Assembly: GCF_030766935.1 (NCBI RefSeq)
Contig: NZ_JASERL010000004.1
Span: forward strand, 248,001 to 312,000
Length of the DNA stretch: 64,000 nt
Direction of reading: 5' to 3'
From: Streptomyces sp. KL109B
Lineage (GTDB): Bacteria > Actinomycetota > Actinomycetes > Streptomycetales > Streptomycetaceae
Each line of letters starts with the position of its first letter. Position 1 is the first letter of the stretch. Below, one piece after another: positions 37,207 through 48,005 of this stretch. A program made the translations under genes and the position numbers. The notes under the pieces are model-generated. The model had not been told where the DNA came from. It searched no databases and worked only from the letters and a program-made list of their open reading frames with translations.

Positions 37207-40200
37207 GTGTGGGGTTTTGTCCTTCTACGAGTACGGGCGCATCGCCTGCTGCTGACCGCGGCGCTGCTCGCGGTGGTGCTGACGACATCGGTCCTCGCGA
37301 TGCTCGCCGCGTTCTCCGGCGCGGTCGGGGACGCCTCGCTGCGGCACGCGCTGCGCACCCGTGACCAGGCGTCGACCGCGCTCGTGGTGCGCGCCGACGT
37401 CACCTCCGAGCAGCGCGCGGCCGCCGTCGCCGCCCTCGACAAGGGCGCGCGCCGCACCTTCGACGGGCTGCCGCTGCGCCACGAGTCACTGACCGCCTCG
37501 GGACCGTACGCCCTGCCCGGCGCGGCCCGCGGCAAGAAGCCGGACCTGACGAACTTCGCGGCGCTCGAACGCTCCGAGGTGAAGCTCACAGCGGGCCGCC
37601 TGCCGCGCGCCCGCCACGGCTCGGTGGTCGAGGGAGCGCTCCCCCGGGTCGCCGCCACGCGGCTGAAGTTGAAGCCCGGCGACCGCTTCGTCCTCACCGA
37701 CCGGTTCGGCGGCCCGAAGGTGACGGTCGAGCTGACCGGCGTCTACCGTCCGGCCCGCCCCCAGTCCCCGTACTGGACGCTCGACGAACTCGGCGGCCGC
37801 GGCGTGCGGAAGCTCGGCTACACGACGTACGGTCCGCTGCTCGCCGACCCGTCCGTGGTGACGGGCGGCCGGGTCAGCGACGGGCAGTCGGGGTGGCTGA
37901 CCACGGCCGACTTCCGGGCCGTCACGACCGACCGGATCGACGCGCTGCGCGACGCCGCCCGCGCGGGCACCCGCCAGCTCCTGCACGCCAAGGCGCTCGC
38001 GGGCGCGACGGATGTGCGCACCTCGCTGCCCGACGTGCTCGACAAGGCCGAGCGCACGCTGCTCGTCTCGCGGTCGACGCTGCTGATCGTGGCGCTGCAA
38101 CTGGTGCTGCTCGCCGGGTACGCGCTGCTGCTCGTGGCCCGGCTGCTGAACGCCGAACGCACGGGTGAGACCTGGATGTTGCGGGCGCGCGGCGGTTCGC
38201 GGGGCCGGGTCGCCGGGCTCGCCGCGACGGAGGCGCTGCTGCTCGCGGTGCCGGCGGCGGTGTGCGCGCCGCTGCTCGCGGGCCCCTTGGCGCGGCTCGT
38301 GGCGTCCGAGGGCGCGCTGTCGCGGATCGGCCTGCGCCTCGACACGAGCGGTTCGGGCGGCGCGGTGTGGCTGGTGTCGGTGGCCGTCGCGGTGGGCTGC
38401 GCGCTCGCGGTGACGGTGCCGGCGCTGACCTCGCGTGGCCTGCGGCGCGAGCGGGCGCGGGCGCTTCCGGCGCCGGTGCGGGCGGGCGCCGACATCGGCC
38501 TCCTCGTCCTCGCGGGCGTCGCCTACTGGCAGTTGGACCGGCAGACGTCCGGCGCGGGCGCGCTGACCGGCGACCGCGCGGGCGGCCTGGGCATCGACCC
38601 GCTGCTGGTCGTCGCCCCCGCGCTGGCGCTGCTCGCGGGCACGGTCCTCACGCTGCGGCTGCTGCCGCCGGTGGCGCGGCTCGCGGAGCGGCGGGCGGCG
38701 CGCGGGCGCGGGCTGCCGACGGCGCTCGCGGGCTGGCAGCTCAGCCGCAGGCCGATGCGCGGCGCCGGTCCCGTGCTGCTGCTCGTACTGGCCGTGGCGA
38801 TGGGCCTGTTGGCGATCGGGCAGGGCGCGTCGTGGGACCGCTCGCAGGGCGACCAGGCGGACTTCCGCGCGGGCGCGCCGGTCCGGGTGACGGCGACGGA
38901 GGCGGGCATGGAGCAGTCCGCCCGGTACGCGTCCGTGCCCGGGGTGCGGGACGCGGCGCCCGCCCACCGTGAGTCGCTGCCGCTGAGCGGGGGCGGTACG
39001 GCGACGCTCCTCGCGCTCGACACGGCACACACGCACGGAGGGCTGCTGCTCCGCGACGACCTCACGGATACGTCACCGGGGCGGACGTTGGCGTCGATCA
39101 CGCCGAAGTCGCCGCAGGGGCGGGGGCGGGTGCACGGCGTGCGGCTGCCGGTGGATGCGGGGCGGGTGGTGCTGACGTTGCGGGGGGCGGTGGACGGGGG
39201 TGGGTCGGGTTCGGGGGCGGGGTCCGGCGCGGAGGCCGGAGACGGGGACGGGGACGGGAAGGACGAGGAGTCGGTGGCGACGACCGTGTCCGTCACGCTC
39301 CAGGACCGCTACGGCCTCACCTACCACAGCCAGCTCGGCGACCTCCCGCTCGACGGCCACGACCACCGCATGACCCTCGAACCGGGCCCCGCCGCGGGCC
39401 CGCTCACCGTGGCCGGCCTCGACTTCGACACGAACAAACCGTTGAGCGGGGACGCCCGGTACCGCGTCACGCTGAAGGGCGTGAGCGCCTCGGTCGCCGA
39501 ACAGGGCGCCGCGCAGCGGCCGTTGGAGCTGTCCGGGGTCCGCTGGAAGGCATCGATGACGAGCCGCAGCACCTCGGACGCCGGCCAGGAAGGCGCCCCG
39601 CCCCGGCCGGGACTCGACCGCGCCACGGGCGGCGGGGTCACCGTGACGTACCGGCCCGGACAGGAGACGGACTGGGACGGGTACGGCGCCCGCCCGGCCG
39701 TGAACGTCCGGCTCGACGCGGACGGGCCACGGTCCGCCAAGCCCACCGAGGTCGCGGCGGTGGCCACCGACCGCTACCTGGCCTCGTCCGACGCCGAAGT
39801 CGGGTCCCGGGTCGACGTGAACGTGAACGGCGTACCGGTACGGGTGCGGATCGCGGCGAGCGTACGGGCGCTGCCGACGACGGGTCCGGGGGCGGGGCCG
39901 GATGCCACCGGTACGGCGGAGGCCGGTGCCCCGAAGGCGAAGGCGAAGGACGCCGGCGCCCTCCTCCTCGACCTGCGCGCGCTCAACCAGGCCCTCACCG
40001 ACCGCTCCGGCGACCCCCTCGACCCGAACGAATGGTGGCTGTACCCGGCCCCCGGCGCCACCGAACGGGCCGTCGCCGCGCTGCGCGCCCACCCGGACCT
40101 GGACCCGTCGCAGGTGACATCCCTTCCCGAGACGGCCGAGGAACTGCGCGACGACCCACTGGGCGCGGGCCCCCAATCGGCCCTGACCGCCACGGCACTC

Positions 40201-40836
40201 GCGGCGGCGGCGCTCGCCGCGGTGGGCTTCGCGGTCAGCACGGCGGGTTCGCTGCGCGAGCGCGGCGCCGAGTTCGCGATCCTCTCCGCCCTCGGCGCCT
40301 CCCGCCGCCGCCTGGCCCGCCTGGTCGCCGCCGAACAGGCCGTCCTGGTGACCCTGGCGCTCGCCGTGGGCACGGCGCTCGGCGTCTTCCTGACCCGGGC
40401 GGTGGTCCCCCTGATCGTCCTCACCTCCGACGCCACCCGCCCCGTCCCACCCGTCCTGGTCCAACTCCCCCTCCACCAGGTGGCGTTGCTGCTGGTGACG
40501 GTGGCGACCGTACCGACCCTGATCACGACGGCCCTGGCGACGAAGACAACACCCCGCCACAACTCCCCACCCCCGACGGCGGGCCGCAACCGCCTTGGAC
40601 AACCCGCCACCCCCGACTCCCCACCCCTGGCGGTGGGCCGCAACCGCCTTGGGCAATCTGCCGCCAAGGGCGGCAGGGTGGACAAGGCGGCCCCCGGTGC
40701 CGCGCAACGGGACGAGTCGGCGCCAACCCCGGCACAGCCCACCACCCCCGGCACCGCGCAACAGGACGAGTCGGCGCCCACCCCGACACAGCCCACCAAC
40801 CCCGGCACCGCGCAACACAACGGAGACGCGACATGA
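37207..40836 (+). CDS. FtsX-family ABC transporter permease (large)
   Basis: The 1209-aa protein has an N-terminal membrane helix (about 12-35), a large extracytoplasmic MacB-like domain, then clusters of helices at about 290-320, 335-365, 385-410, 420-510 and 520-545. A second outside domain and a final FtsX block follow (about 995-1115, SLRERGAEFAILSALGASRRRLARL). It probably extracts lipoproteins or other substrates from the membrane, with the ATPase at 43.6 kb. The last ~100 residues are not membrane sequence. They are encoded by repeat A (40644-40703), two GGGCCGCAACCGCCTTGG units and a roughly 54-bp tandem duplication, so the tail is probably dispensable. GTG 37207 has only a weak ribosome site. 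Confidence 0.85.
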   Translation: MWGFVLLRVRAHRLLLTAALLAVVLTTSVLAMLAAFSGAVGDASLRHALRTRDQASTALVVRADVTSEQRAAAVAALDKGARRTFDGLPLRHESLTASGPYALPGAARGKKPDLTNFAALERSEVKLTAGRLPRARHGSVVEGALPRVAATRLKLKPGDRFVLTDRFGGPKVTVELTGVYRPARPQSPYWTLDELGGRGVRKLGYTTYGPLLADPSVVTGGRVSDGQSGWLTTADFRAVTTDRIDALRDAARAGTRQLLHAKALAGATDVRTSLPDVLDKAERTLLVSRSTLLIVALQLVLLAGYALLLVARLLNAERTGETWMLRARGGSRGRVAGLAATEALLLAVPAAVCAPLLAGPLARLVASEGALSRIGLRLDTSGSGGAVWLVSVAVAVGCALAVTVPALTSRGLRRERARALPAPVRAGADIGLLVLAGVAYWQLDRQTSGAGALTGDRAGGLGIDPLLVVAPALALLAGTVLTLRLLPPVARLAERRAARGRGLPTALAGWQLSRRPMRGAGPVLLLVLAVAMGLLAIGQGASWDRSQGDQADFRAGAPVRVTATEAGMEQSARYASVPGVRDAAPAHRESLPLSGGGTATLLALDTAHTHGGLLLRDDLTDTSPGRTLASITPKSPQGRGRVHGVRLPVDAGRVVLTLRGAVDGGGSGSGAGSGAEAGDGDGDGKDEESVATTVSVTLQDRYGLTYHSQLGDLPLDGHDHRMTLEPGPAAGPLTVAGLDFDTNKPLSGDARYRVTLKGVSASVAEQGAAQRPLELSGVRWKASMTSRSTSDAGQEGAPPRPGLDRATGGGVTVTYRPGQETDWDGYGARPAVNVRLDADGPRSAKPTEVAAVATDRYLASSDAEVGSRVDVNVNGVPVRVRIAASVRALPTTGPGAGPDATGTAEAGAPKAKAKDAGALLLDLRALNQALTDRSGDPLDPNEWWLYPAPGATERAVAALRAHPDLDPSQVTSLPETAEELRDDPLGAGPQSALTATALAAAALAAVGFAVSTAGSLRERGAEFAILSALGASRRRLARLVAAEQAVLVTLALAVGTALGVFLTRAVVPLIVLTSDATRPVPPVLVQLPLHQVALLLVTVATVPTLITTALATKTTPRHNSPPPTAGRNRLGQPATPDSPPLAVGRNRLGQSAAKGGRVDKAAPGAAQRDESAPTPAQPTTPGTAQQDESAPTPTQPTNPGTAQHNGDAT
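40581..40810 (+). repeat. Repeat A copy 2 (40644-40703, inverted) plus tandem repeats in FtsX tail
   Basis: The unit at 40644-40703 is the reverse complement of 9397-9456 with about four mismatches. Shorter copies of its first part occur at 40581-40602 and 40635-40656. From about 40701 a roughly 54-bp unit (GACGAGTCGGCGCC, then CACAGCCCACCA) is repeated twice. All is translated in the FtsX reading frame. Confidence 0.85.
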
Positions 40837-43574
40837 GTGCCGCGACCCCCACCGCCCCGTGGACCCGCACCCGACTACGGACCTCGCCGGGCACGGCCAC
40901 CGCCCTGTTCCTGCTCGTCCTCCTGACCGCGTGCCTCGCCGCCGCGTTCCCCCGCGCCGTGGACCGCTACGAGGACCGGGGCCTGCGCCGCACCCTCGCC
41001 GCCGAGGCACCGGCCCGCCTGACCGTCGACGTCACCGTCGAGGACCCCGGCCTCGAACTCACCCCGGAACAGCGCACGGTCCGCGTATCGGACCCGGTCA
41101 CCCACGCCGCGTACCGAAAGATCGCCGCCTCACTCAAGGCCCCGCTCACCGCCGACCCCCACGAATCGTCGTACGGCACCCGCAGCGCCGAACCGATGCC
41201 CGCACTGGACCGCTGGCTGCCCCGCATCGACGGCCCGCCCACCCAACTCACCCTCAACGCACAGGGCGGCCTCGCCGACCACGCCCGCATCACATCCGGC
41301 AGGCTGCCGCACGGCGACTACACCGCCCGCACGATGGAGGCGGCCGTCACCCGCGACACCGCCCGCCACCTCCGCCTCGCCCCCGGCAAGGTCGTGCACT
41401 TCCCCGACCTCGACGGCCGCCCGATCTCCGTACGGATCACGGGAGTCGTCGACCCCGTACGCCCCTCCGGCGCCTACTGGTCCACGGCCCCCCTCCTGCG
41501 CACCCCGGAGCAGCGCAGCACGGAGTCCCAGCCGCCCACCCACTACTGGACGGCGGCCCTGCTGCTCAACCCGAAGGCCGCCGCCGCGATCCTGTACACC
41601 ACGGGCCGCGCCCAGTCGTACTGGCAGCTCGCCCCGACCACCGACACCCTCACCGCACGCCAACTCCCGGACGTCACACGCTCCTTGGCGTCCATCGCGA
41701 ACGGCCCAGGGCTGCTGTCCGTACGTACGGCGACGGCGAGCGACACCGCCGACGTCGGCTCGCACCTCGGCGACGTCCTCGACCGCTACACCGAACTGCG
41801 CTCGGGCATCACCCCGGTCGTCTCGGTCGCCGCCTACGGCACGGGCGCCGTCGCCTGTGTCGTCCTGCTCATGGCGGGCGGCCTCGCCGCGGACCGCCGC
41901 CGCGCCGAACTCGCCCTGCTGCGCTCCCGCGGCGCCTCCCTGCGCGGCATCGGCGGCCGACTGCTCGCGGAGACGGCGGTGGTGGCGCTGCCCGCGGGCG
42001 CGCTCGGCCTGCTCCTCGCGCTGGCGGCCGTGCCGTACGGACGCGTACTCCCGCCCGTACTCGCGGCGACCGCCGTCGTCCTCCTCGCCTGCGCCACGCT
42101 GCCGCTGCGCGCGATGGCCGCCCACCGCCGCCCCCACCCGCACGGCGCCGCCCGCGAGGACCTCGCCACCGCCCGCCCCTCGGCCCGCCGCACCGTCCTC
42201 GAACTCACCGTGCTCGCCCTGGCGGTGGCCGCCGTGGTGGCGCTGCGCCGCCGGGGCGCGACGGACGGCGGCGACGGCCTGGTCGCCCTCGCGCCGGTCC
42301 TCGTCGGCGTCGTGGCGGCGTTCGTCCTCGTACGCGCGTACCCGCTCCCCCTGCGCCGCCTCGTCGGCCCGCTCGGGCGGCTGCGCGGCGCGGTCGGCTA
42401 TCTGTCGCTCGCCCGCACGGCCCGCGCGCGGGCGGGCGCGGGCACGGCGGTGCTCCCCCTCCTCGCCCTGCTGACGGCGCTGACGACGGCGGCGTTCGGC
42501 GGCTCCGTGCTCGCGGGGGTCGAGGCCGCCCGCGACCGCGCGGCGCTGAGCACGGTCGGCGCCGACGCCCGCGTGGACGCCACCGCCGCGCTCTCCGCCG
42601 CGACCGTCGACCGCGTCCGCGCCACCCCCGGCGTACGCGACGTCGCCACGGCCGCGATCGACTACGACGTCCAACTCGACGACAGCGCCCGCCGGTTGTC
42701 CCTCGCGGGCGTCGACCCCGCCTCGTACGCCCGACTGTCCCGCCACACCGGCCTGGGCCCCTTCCACGCGACCGACCTGCGCCCGAAGGACCGGGCCGCG
42801 GACCGCACCACCGTCCCCGCCCTCGCCTCCCCCTCCCTCGCCGGCCTCTTCACCGACGGCCGCCTCGACATCTGGCTGAACGGCGAGACCGTCACCCTCC
42901 TCCGGACCGCCGAACCCGCCACCACCCCCGCCCTCTCCGACGACTACGTGATCGTGGACTCGGCCGCCCTCGCCCGCGCCACCGGTGTCCGCGCCCGCCC
43001 CACGACCCTCCTGCTCACCGGCGACCACCTCGACGCCTCCGCGCTCCGCGAGGCGGCGGGCCCGGACACGGCGGTGCGCCTTCGCGCCACCGAACGCGCC
43101 CGGTACGCCGACTCCCCCGTGCAGTCCGGCGCGACCGGCATCTACGTCGCGGCGGTGGCGGCGGGCGCCGGTTACGCCCTGCTGGCCCTGCTCCTCGCCC
43201 TGGCCCGCGCCGCCCCGGAACGCCTCGCGCTGCTCGCCCGGCTGCGCACCATGGGCCTCACCCGCGCACAGGCCCGCCGCCTGCTCGTCCTGGAGGCGCT
43301 CCCGCAGGCCGTCCTCGCGGCGGCGGGCGGCGCGCTGACCGGCTGGGCGGCGATCCGCGTCCTGTCACCGGGCCTCGACCTGACGGCCCTGGCCCTCGCG
43401 GACGCCCAGGCCCCCATACCCCCGTCCCACCTGCACACGGCGCCGCTGTCGCTGGCGCTGCCCGCCGCCGGGGTGCTGCTGCTGGCGCTGGGCGTGGCGA
43501 CGCTCCAGGCGTGGTGGTCGGCGAGACAGGGCTCCACGCGTGAACTGCGCGCGGGCGACGGAGCCGCCCCATAG
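40833..43574 (+). CDS. FtsX-family ABC transporter permease (second subunit)
   Basis: A 913-aa protein whose ATG overlaps the previous stop (ATGA). One N-terminal helix (about 20-38) precedes an extracytoplasmic domain. An FtsX block follows around 325-480 (ADRRRAELALLRSRGASLRGIG), then a second outside domain and a final FtsX block (about 770-900, PERLALLARLRTMGLTRAQARRLL). It pairs with the upstream permease as a heterodimer. The substrate is unknown. Confidence 0.88.
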   Translation: MSAATPTAPWTRTRLRTSPGTATALFLLVLLTACLAAAFPRAVDRYEDRGLRRTLAAEAPARLTVDVTVEDPGLELTPEQRTVRVSDPVTHAAYRKIAASLKAPLTADPHESSYGTRSAEPMPALDRWLPRIDGPPTQLTLNAQGGLADHARITSGRLPHGDYTARTMEAAVTRDTARHLRLAPGKVVHFPDLDGRPISVRITGVVDPVRPSGAYWSTAPLLRTPEQRSTESQPPTHYWTAALLLNPKAAAAILYTTGRAQSYWQLAPTTDTLTARQLPDVTRSLASIANGPGLLSVRTATASDTADVGSHLGDVLDRYTELRSGITPVVSVAAYGTGAVACVVLLMAGGLAADRRRAELALLRSRGASLRGIGGRLLAETAVVALPAGALGLLLALAAVPYGRVLPPVLAATAVVLLACATLPLRAMAAHRRPHPHGAAREDLATARPSARRTVLELTVLALAVAAVVALRRRGATDGGDGLVALAPVLVGVVAAFVLVRAYPLPLRRLVGPLGRLRGAVGYLSLARTARARAGAGTAVLPLLALLTALTTAAFGGSVLAGVEAARDRAALSTVGADARVDATAALSAATVDRVRATPGVRDVATAAIDYDVQLDDSARRLSLAGVDPASYARLSRHTGLGPFHATDLRPKDRAADRTTVPALASPSLAGLFTDGRLDIWLNGETVTLLRTAEPATTPALSDDYVIVDSAALARATGVRARPTTLLLTGDHLDASALREAAGPDTAVRLRATERARYADSPVQSGATGIYVAAVAAGAGYALLALLLALARAAPERLALLARLRTMGLTRAQARRLLVLEALPQAVLAAAGGALTGWAAIRVLSPGLDLTALALADAQAPIPPSHLHTAPLSLALPAAGVLLLALGVATLQAWWSARQGSTRELRAGDGAAP

Positions 43575-43627
43575 CCGCACCCAGCCCCCCCCTACTCCGC
43601 ACCGACGACACCGGGAGACCACCCGAC

Positions 43628-44632
43628 ATGCCCGCACCGGACGCACCGGACGCACCGGATGCCGAACCCACCCTCGCCGACCTCGAACGCCGCGCGACGG
43701 CCCACCGCGACCGCCCCGCGTACGGCCACGACGCCCTGATCACCTGCGACCGTCTGGTCCGCGTCTTCAGCACGGACGGCGTGGAGGTGCAGGCCCTCCA
43801 GGGCCTCGATCTGCTGGTCCGCGAGGGCGAGTTGCTGGCCCTGGTCGGCGCGTCGGGCAGCGGCAAGTCGACGCTGATGAACATCCTGGCGGGCCTCGAC
43901 GAACCCACCGCGGGCGCGGCGACGGTGGCGGGCCACAACCTGCTCACGATGACGTCGAAGGACCGCCTGCGCTACCGCCGCGAGATCGTCGGCTTCGTCT
44001 GGCAGCAGACGTCCCGCAACCTCCTCCCGTACCTGACGGCAGCTCAGAACGTAGCGCTGCCCATGCAGTTGCACGGGCGGGGAAGCGGGACGCGCGATAC
44101 GCGGAAGACACGGAAGAAGTCCCAGAAGGCGGCCCGCGCCGAGGAACTCCTCGCGCTGCTGGGCGTGGCCGACTGCCGCGACCGCCGCCCGGGGCAGATG
44201 TCCGGCGGCCAGCAGCAGCGCGTCGCCATCGCCGTGTCCCTCGCGGGCGACCCGAAGGTGCTCCTCGCCGACGAGCCCACCGGTGAACTCGACTCGCACA
44301 CGGGAGAGCAGATCTTCGCCGCGTTCCGCACGGCGAACGAGGAGTTGGGCACGACCGTCGTCATCGTCACGCACGACCAGACGGTCGCGAACGAGGTGCG
44401 CCGCACCGTCGCCATCCGCGACGGCCGCACCTCGACGGAGGTGCTGCGCCACACGCACGTGGACGCGGCCACCGGACAGGAGTCCCTGGTCTCGCGCGAG
44501 TACGCGATGCTGGACCGCGCGGGCCGCCTCCAACTCCCCGCCGAATACACGCAGTCGCTGGGCATGCGCGACCGCGTACTCCTGGAACTGGAGGAGGACC
44601 ACATCCAGATCTGGCCCTCCGCAGGCCCCTGA
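43628..44632 (+). CDS. LolD/MacB-type ABC ATPase with AbrB-like C-terminal tail
   Basis: The 334-aa protein has an ATPase core about 35-265: Walker A GASGSGKST, signature MSGGQQQRVA, Walker B VLLADEPTGELD and the switch His in THDQTV. It powers the two FtsX permeases encoded just upstream. Beyond a normal LolD length, residues about 290-330 (YAMLDRAGRLQLPAEYTQSLGMR, then RVLLELEEDHIQIWP) look like a SpoVT/AbrB swapped-hairpin DNA-binding fold. This may serve for dimerisation. The stop codon lies in dispersed repeat C. Confidence 0.9.
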   Translation: MPAPDAPDAPDAEPTLADLERRATAHRDRPAYGHDALITCDRLVRVFSTDGVEVQALQGLDLLVREGELLALVGASGSGKSTLMNILAGLDEPTAGAATVAGHNLLTMTSKDRLRYRREIVGFVWQQTSRNLLPYLTAAQNVALPMQLHGRGSGTRDTRKTRKKSQKAARAEELLALLGVADCRDRRPGQMSGGQQQRVAIAVSLAGDPKVLLADEPTGELDSHTGEQIFAAFRTANEELGTTVVIVTHDQTVANEVRRTVAIRDGRTSTEVLRHTHVDAATGQESLVSREYAMLDRAGRLQLPAEYTQSLGMRDRVLLELEEDHIQIWPSAGP

Positions 44633-44667
44633 GGCGATTGAGGAGCGGGGTTCGGGGCAGCGCCCCG
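44625..44667 (+). repeat. Dispersed repeat C, copy 2 (spans ABC ATPase stop codon)
   Basis: Same 43-bp unit as 24393-24435 with three substitutions. It again covers the stop codon of the last gene of a rightward operon and ends in a GGGGCAGCGCCCC hairpin. Confidence 0.88.
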
Positions 44668-44690
44668 GGACCGTTCCGCGGTCGCCCCGA

Positions 44691-45383
44691 TCAGACGGGG
44701 CTGACCGAGAGCCCGACCGGCGAGGCCGACGCCCGCCGCACGGCCACGGACCCGTACGGGGTACGCAGCCGCACCCACGCCCCGGCCACCCTCAACTCGA
44801 CCTCGTCCCCCCGCAGAAACCCGAGCGAGGCGGCGGCATGCACGATCCGCACCGGAGCCCCGCTCTCCCCGATCTCCCGCGACCAGACCTCACGCCCGAT
44901 GCGATCGAGTTCGCCGCGCGTACGGTCCTCGGGCGCCAACTCCTCGACCCGCGACCGGAATTCACCGACGACGCCCTTCACGATCCGCCGCAGCTCCGCG
45001 GCGTCCGGGAACCCGGCCACCCGCTCCCAGCCGCCCAGCGGCGGCAGCACGCCGGCCCAGGGCGGCCCGGTGACGGCGCCGGGAATCGCGAGCGTCGCGC
45101 CCGCCTCATCGACGGAATCGAGCAACTCCCCCGCGGACACGGTCACATCGAGGGCGTCCTCGATCCCGTCCTCGTACGGCTTGAGCAGCCGCGCCGTACG
45201 CACGGCGAGCACCTCGAACGAAGGCGGCCTGCCGAACACCGCGAGCGCCTGCCCACCGGCCTGCGCCCGCAGCCGCACGGCGGCCGCCCTGTCGTAGTGC
45301 AGCAGCCGCCCGAGGAAGGCGGCGAGATCCCCCGCCTCCCCCGGGTCGGCCAGAAACAGCACGTTCGCCGCGGCCCCGCTCAT
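44691..45383 (-). CDS. Unrecognised 230-aa protein
   Basis: A soluble alpha/beta-looking protein with LFLADPGEAGDLAAFLGRLLHYDRAAAVRLRAQ near the start and a basic, sheet-like C-terminus. Its ATG overlaps the stop of the thioesterase gene (ATGA), so the two are co-translated. No catalytic motif is evident. It is likely a conserved Streptomyces companion of the thioesterase, with function unknown. Confidence 0.75.
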   Translation of the reverse strand: MSGAAANVLFLADPGEAGDLAAFLGRLLHYDRAAAVRLRAQAGGQALAVFGRPPSFEVLAVRTARLLKPYEDGIEDALDVTVSAGELLDSVDEAGATLAIPGAVTGPPWAGVLPPLGGWERVAGFPDAAELRRIVKGVVGEFRSRVEELAPEDRTRGELDRIGREVWSREIGESGAPVRIVHAAASLGFLRGDEVELRVAGAWVRLRTPYGSVAVRRASASPVGLSVSPV

Positions 45384-45813
45384 GCGACGAGCGCCTCCGC
45401 ACGGTCCGCGCCGCCGTCCCGGTCCTCGTCCCGGTACTCCTCCAGGAACTCCCGCTCCTCGGCGGTGATCCGCCGCGGCCGCTGCGCCTCGAAGTCGAAC
45501 GGCACGACGACCGTCGAGGCGCGCACGTACACGACGTCCTCGTCCTTGACCTCGTAGGCGAGCGTGAACGACGCGGCCCGTATCTCGCTCACCCACAGCT
45601 CGATGTCCACGGGACGGTGCCGGTGCACCAACTGCCGCTTGTAGTCGATCTCATGGCGCGCCACGACCGACCCCTGCTGGAAGTCCTTGTCCGGCCGGAA
45701 CAGGAAATCGATACGGGCCTCCTCCAGATACCGGAGGAACACGACATTGTTGACGTGCCCGTACGCGTCCATGTCCGCCCAGCGCAGGGGGCAGGCGTAT
45801 ACGTGGCGAGCCA

Positions 45814-45814
<1 letters not shown>
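45380..45814 (-). CDS. Hotdog-fold acyl-CoA thioesterase
   Basis: A 144-aa protein of the YbgC/4HBT type: LRWADMDAYGHVNNVVFLRYLEEARIDFL holds the catalytic Asp and His region, and RHEIDYKRQLVHRHRPVDIELWV forms the central strands. It hydrolyses acyl-CoA thioesters. ATG 45812-45814 overlaps the ABC-F stop by one base (TGATG). The longer upstream frame would run into the ABC-F gene and is rejected. Confidence 0.92.
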
Positions 45815-47478
<1,664 letters not shown>

Positions 47479-47555
47479 GAGAAACCGTCCGGCAGTCGAA
47501 GTGTGTATCGCAGCAAGGCCCCGCATCACGCGGCTCCACCGCGTCAGGGCAGATA

Positions 47556-47603
47556 CACCCCATCTTGCCGTACGGCCACCGCTGGGCGGAAACCCGTATC
47601 GGG
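47556..47603 (+). repeat. Island-flanking direct repeat, left copy
   Basis: 48 bp (core CTTGCCGTACGGCCACCG then GGCGGAAACCCGTATCG) matching 56989-57037 in the same orientation with about four differences. It lies directly outside the ettA start, at the boundary where GC content and gene type change. It is a possible attachment-site scar. Confidence 0.75.
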
Positions 47604-47721
47604 CTGGGGCCCTGAACTGGGCTTTCCGCTGGGCCCGTCGTAGCGAACCCGTCACTGTCGGTCGCTACTTGTCGCCCCCGAGCAACCTCGCACGGCCCAG
47701 GGACGGCCCGGGATGGCCGCA

Positions 47722-47970
47722 CTACTCGTAGACGGTCGCCGCCTGGAGGGCTCGCGCGAAGAACCGCCAGTCGCCCTCGGCCGGCAGTTCGCGACCGGTG
47801 TTGCGATACCAACCGTCCGCGTCGTCGATCCACGCGGCCAGGGCCTCCAGGAAGCTGGGGAGGTCCGCGTTCTCCCATGCGCTCCCCTCTTCAGCCTGGC
47901 TGCGGCGCAGGAAGCGAACGAAGGCCGCCAGCTCTTCACGACTGTCGACGGATTCAGGCGAAGTGGTCAC
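47722..47970 (-). CDS. DUF7660-like small protein
   Basis: An 82-aa acidic protein: SREELAAFVRFLRRSQAEEG, then WENADLPSFLEALAAWIDD, GWYRNTG and a C-terminal AARALQAATVYE-type ending. The pattern matches the small DUF7660 family as I remember it; the function is unknown. GTG 47970 is taken as start, giving the usual TTSPESVDS opening. It is the first gene inside the accessory island. Confidence 0.75.
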   Translation of the reverse strand: MTTSPESVDSREELAAFVRFLRRSQAEEGSAWENADLPSFLEALAAWIDDADGWYRNTGRELPAEGDWRFFARALQAATVYE

Positions 47971-48005
47971 GCCCGGCAACGTACGCGGCGCGGCACCTCC
48001 GAGTC

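Noticed and set aside
37207..44632. Antibiotic efflux system or resistance gene cluster
   Set aside because: FtsX-type permeases with a LolD-like ATPase fit lipoprotein or envelope export better; no resistance-specific feature is visible.
47556..47603. Insertion-sequence terminal repeat
   Set aside because: The two copies are direct, not inverted, and no transposase gene lies between them.
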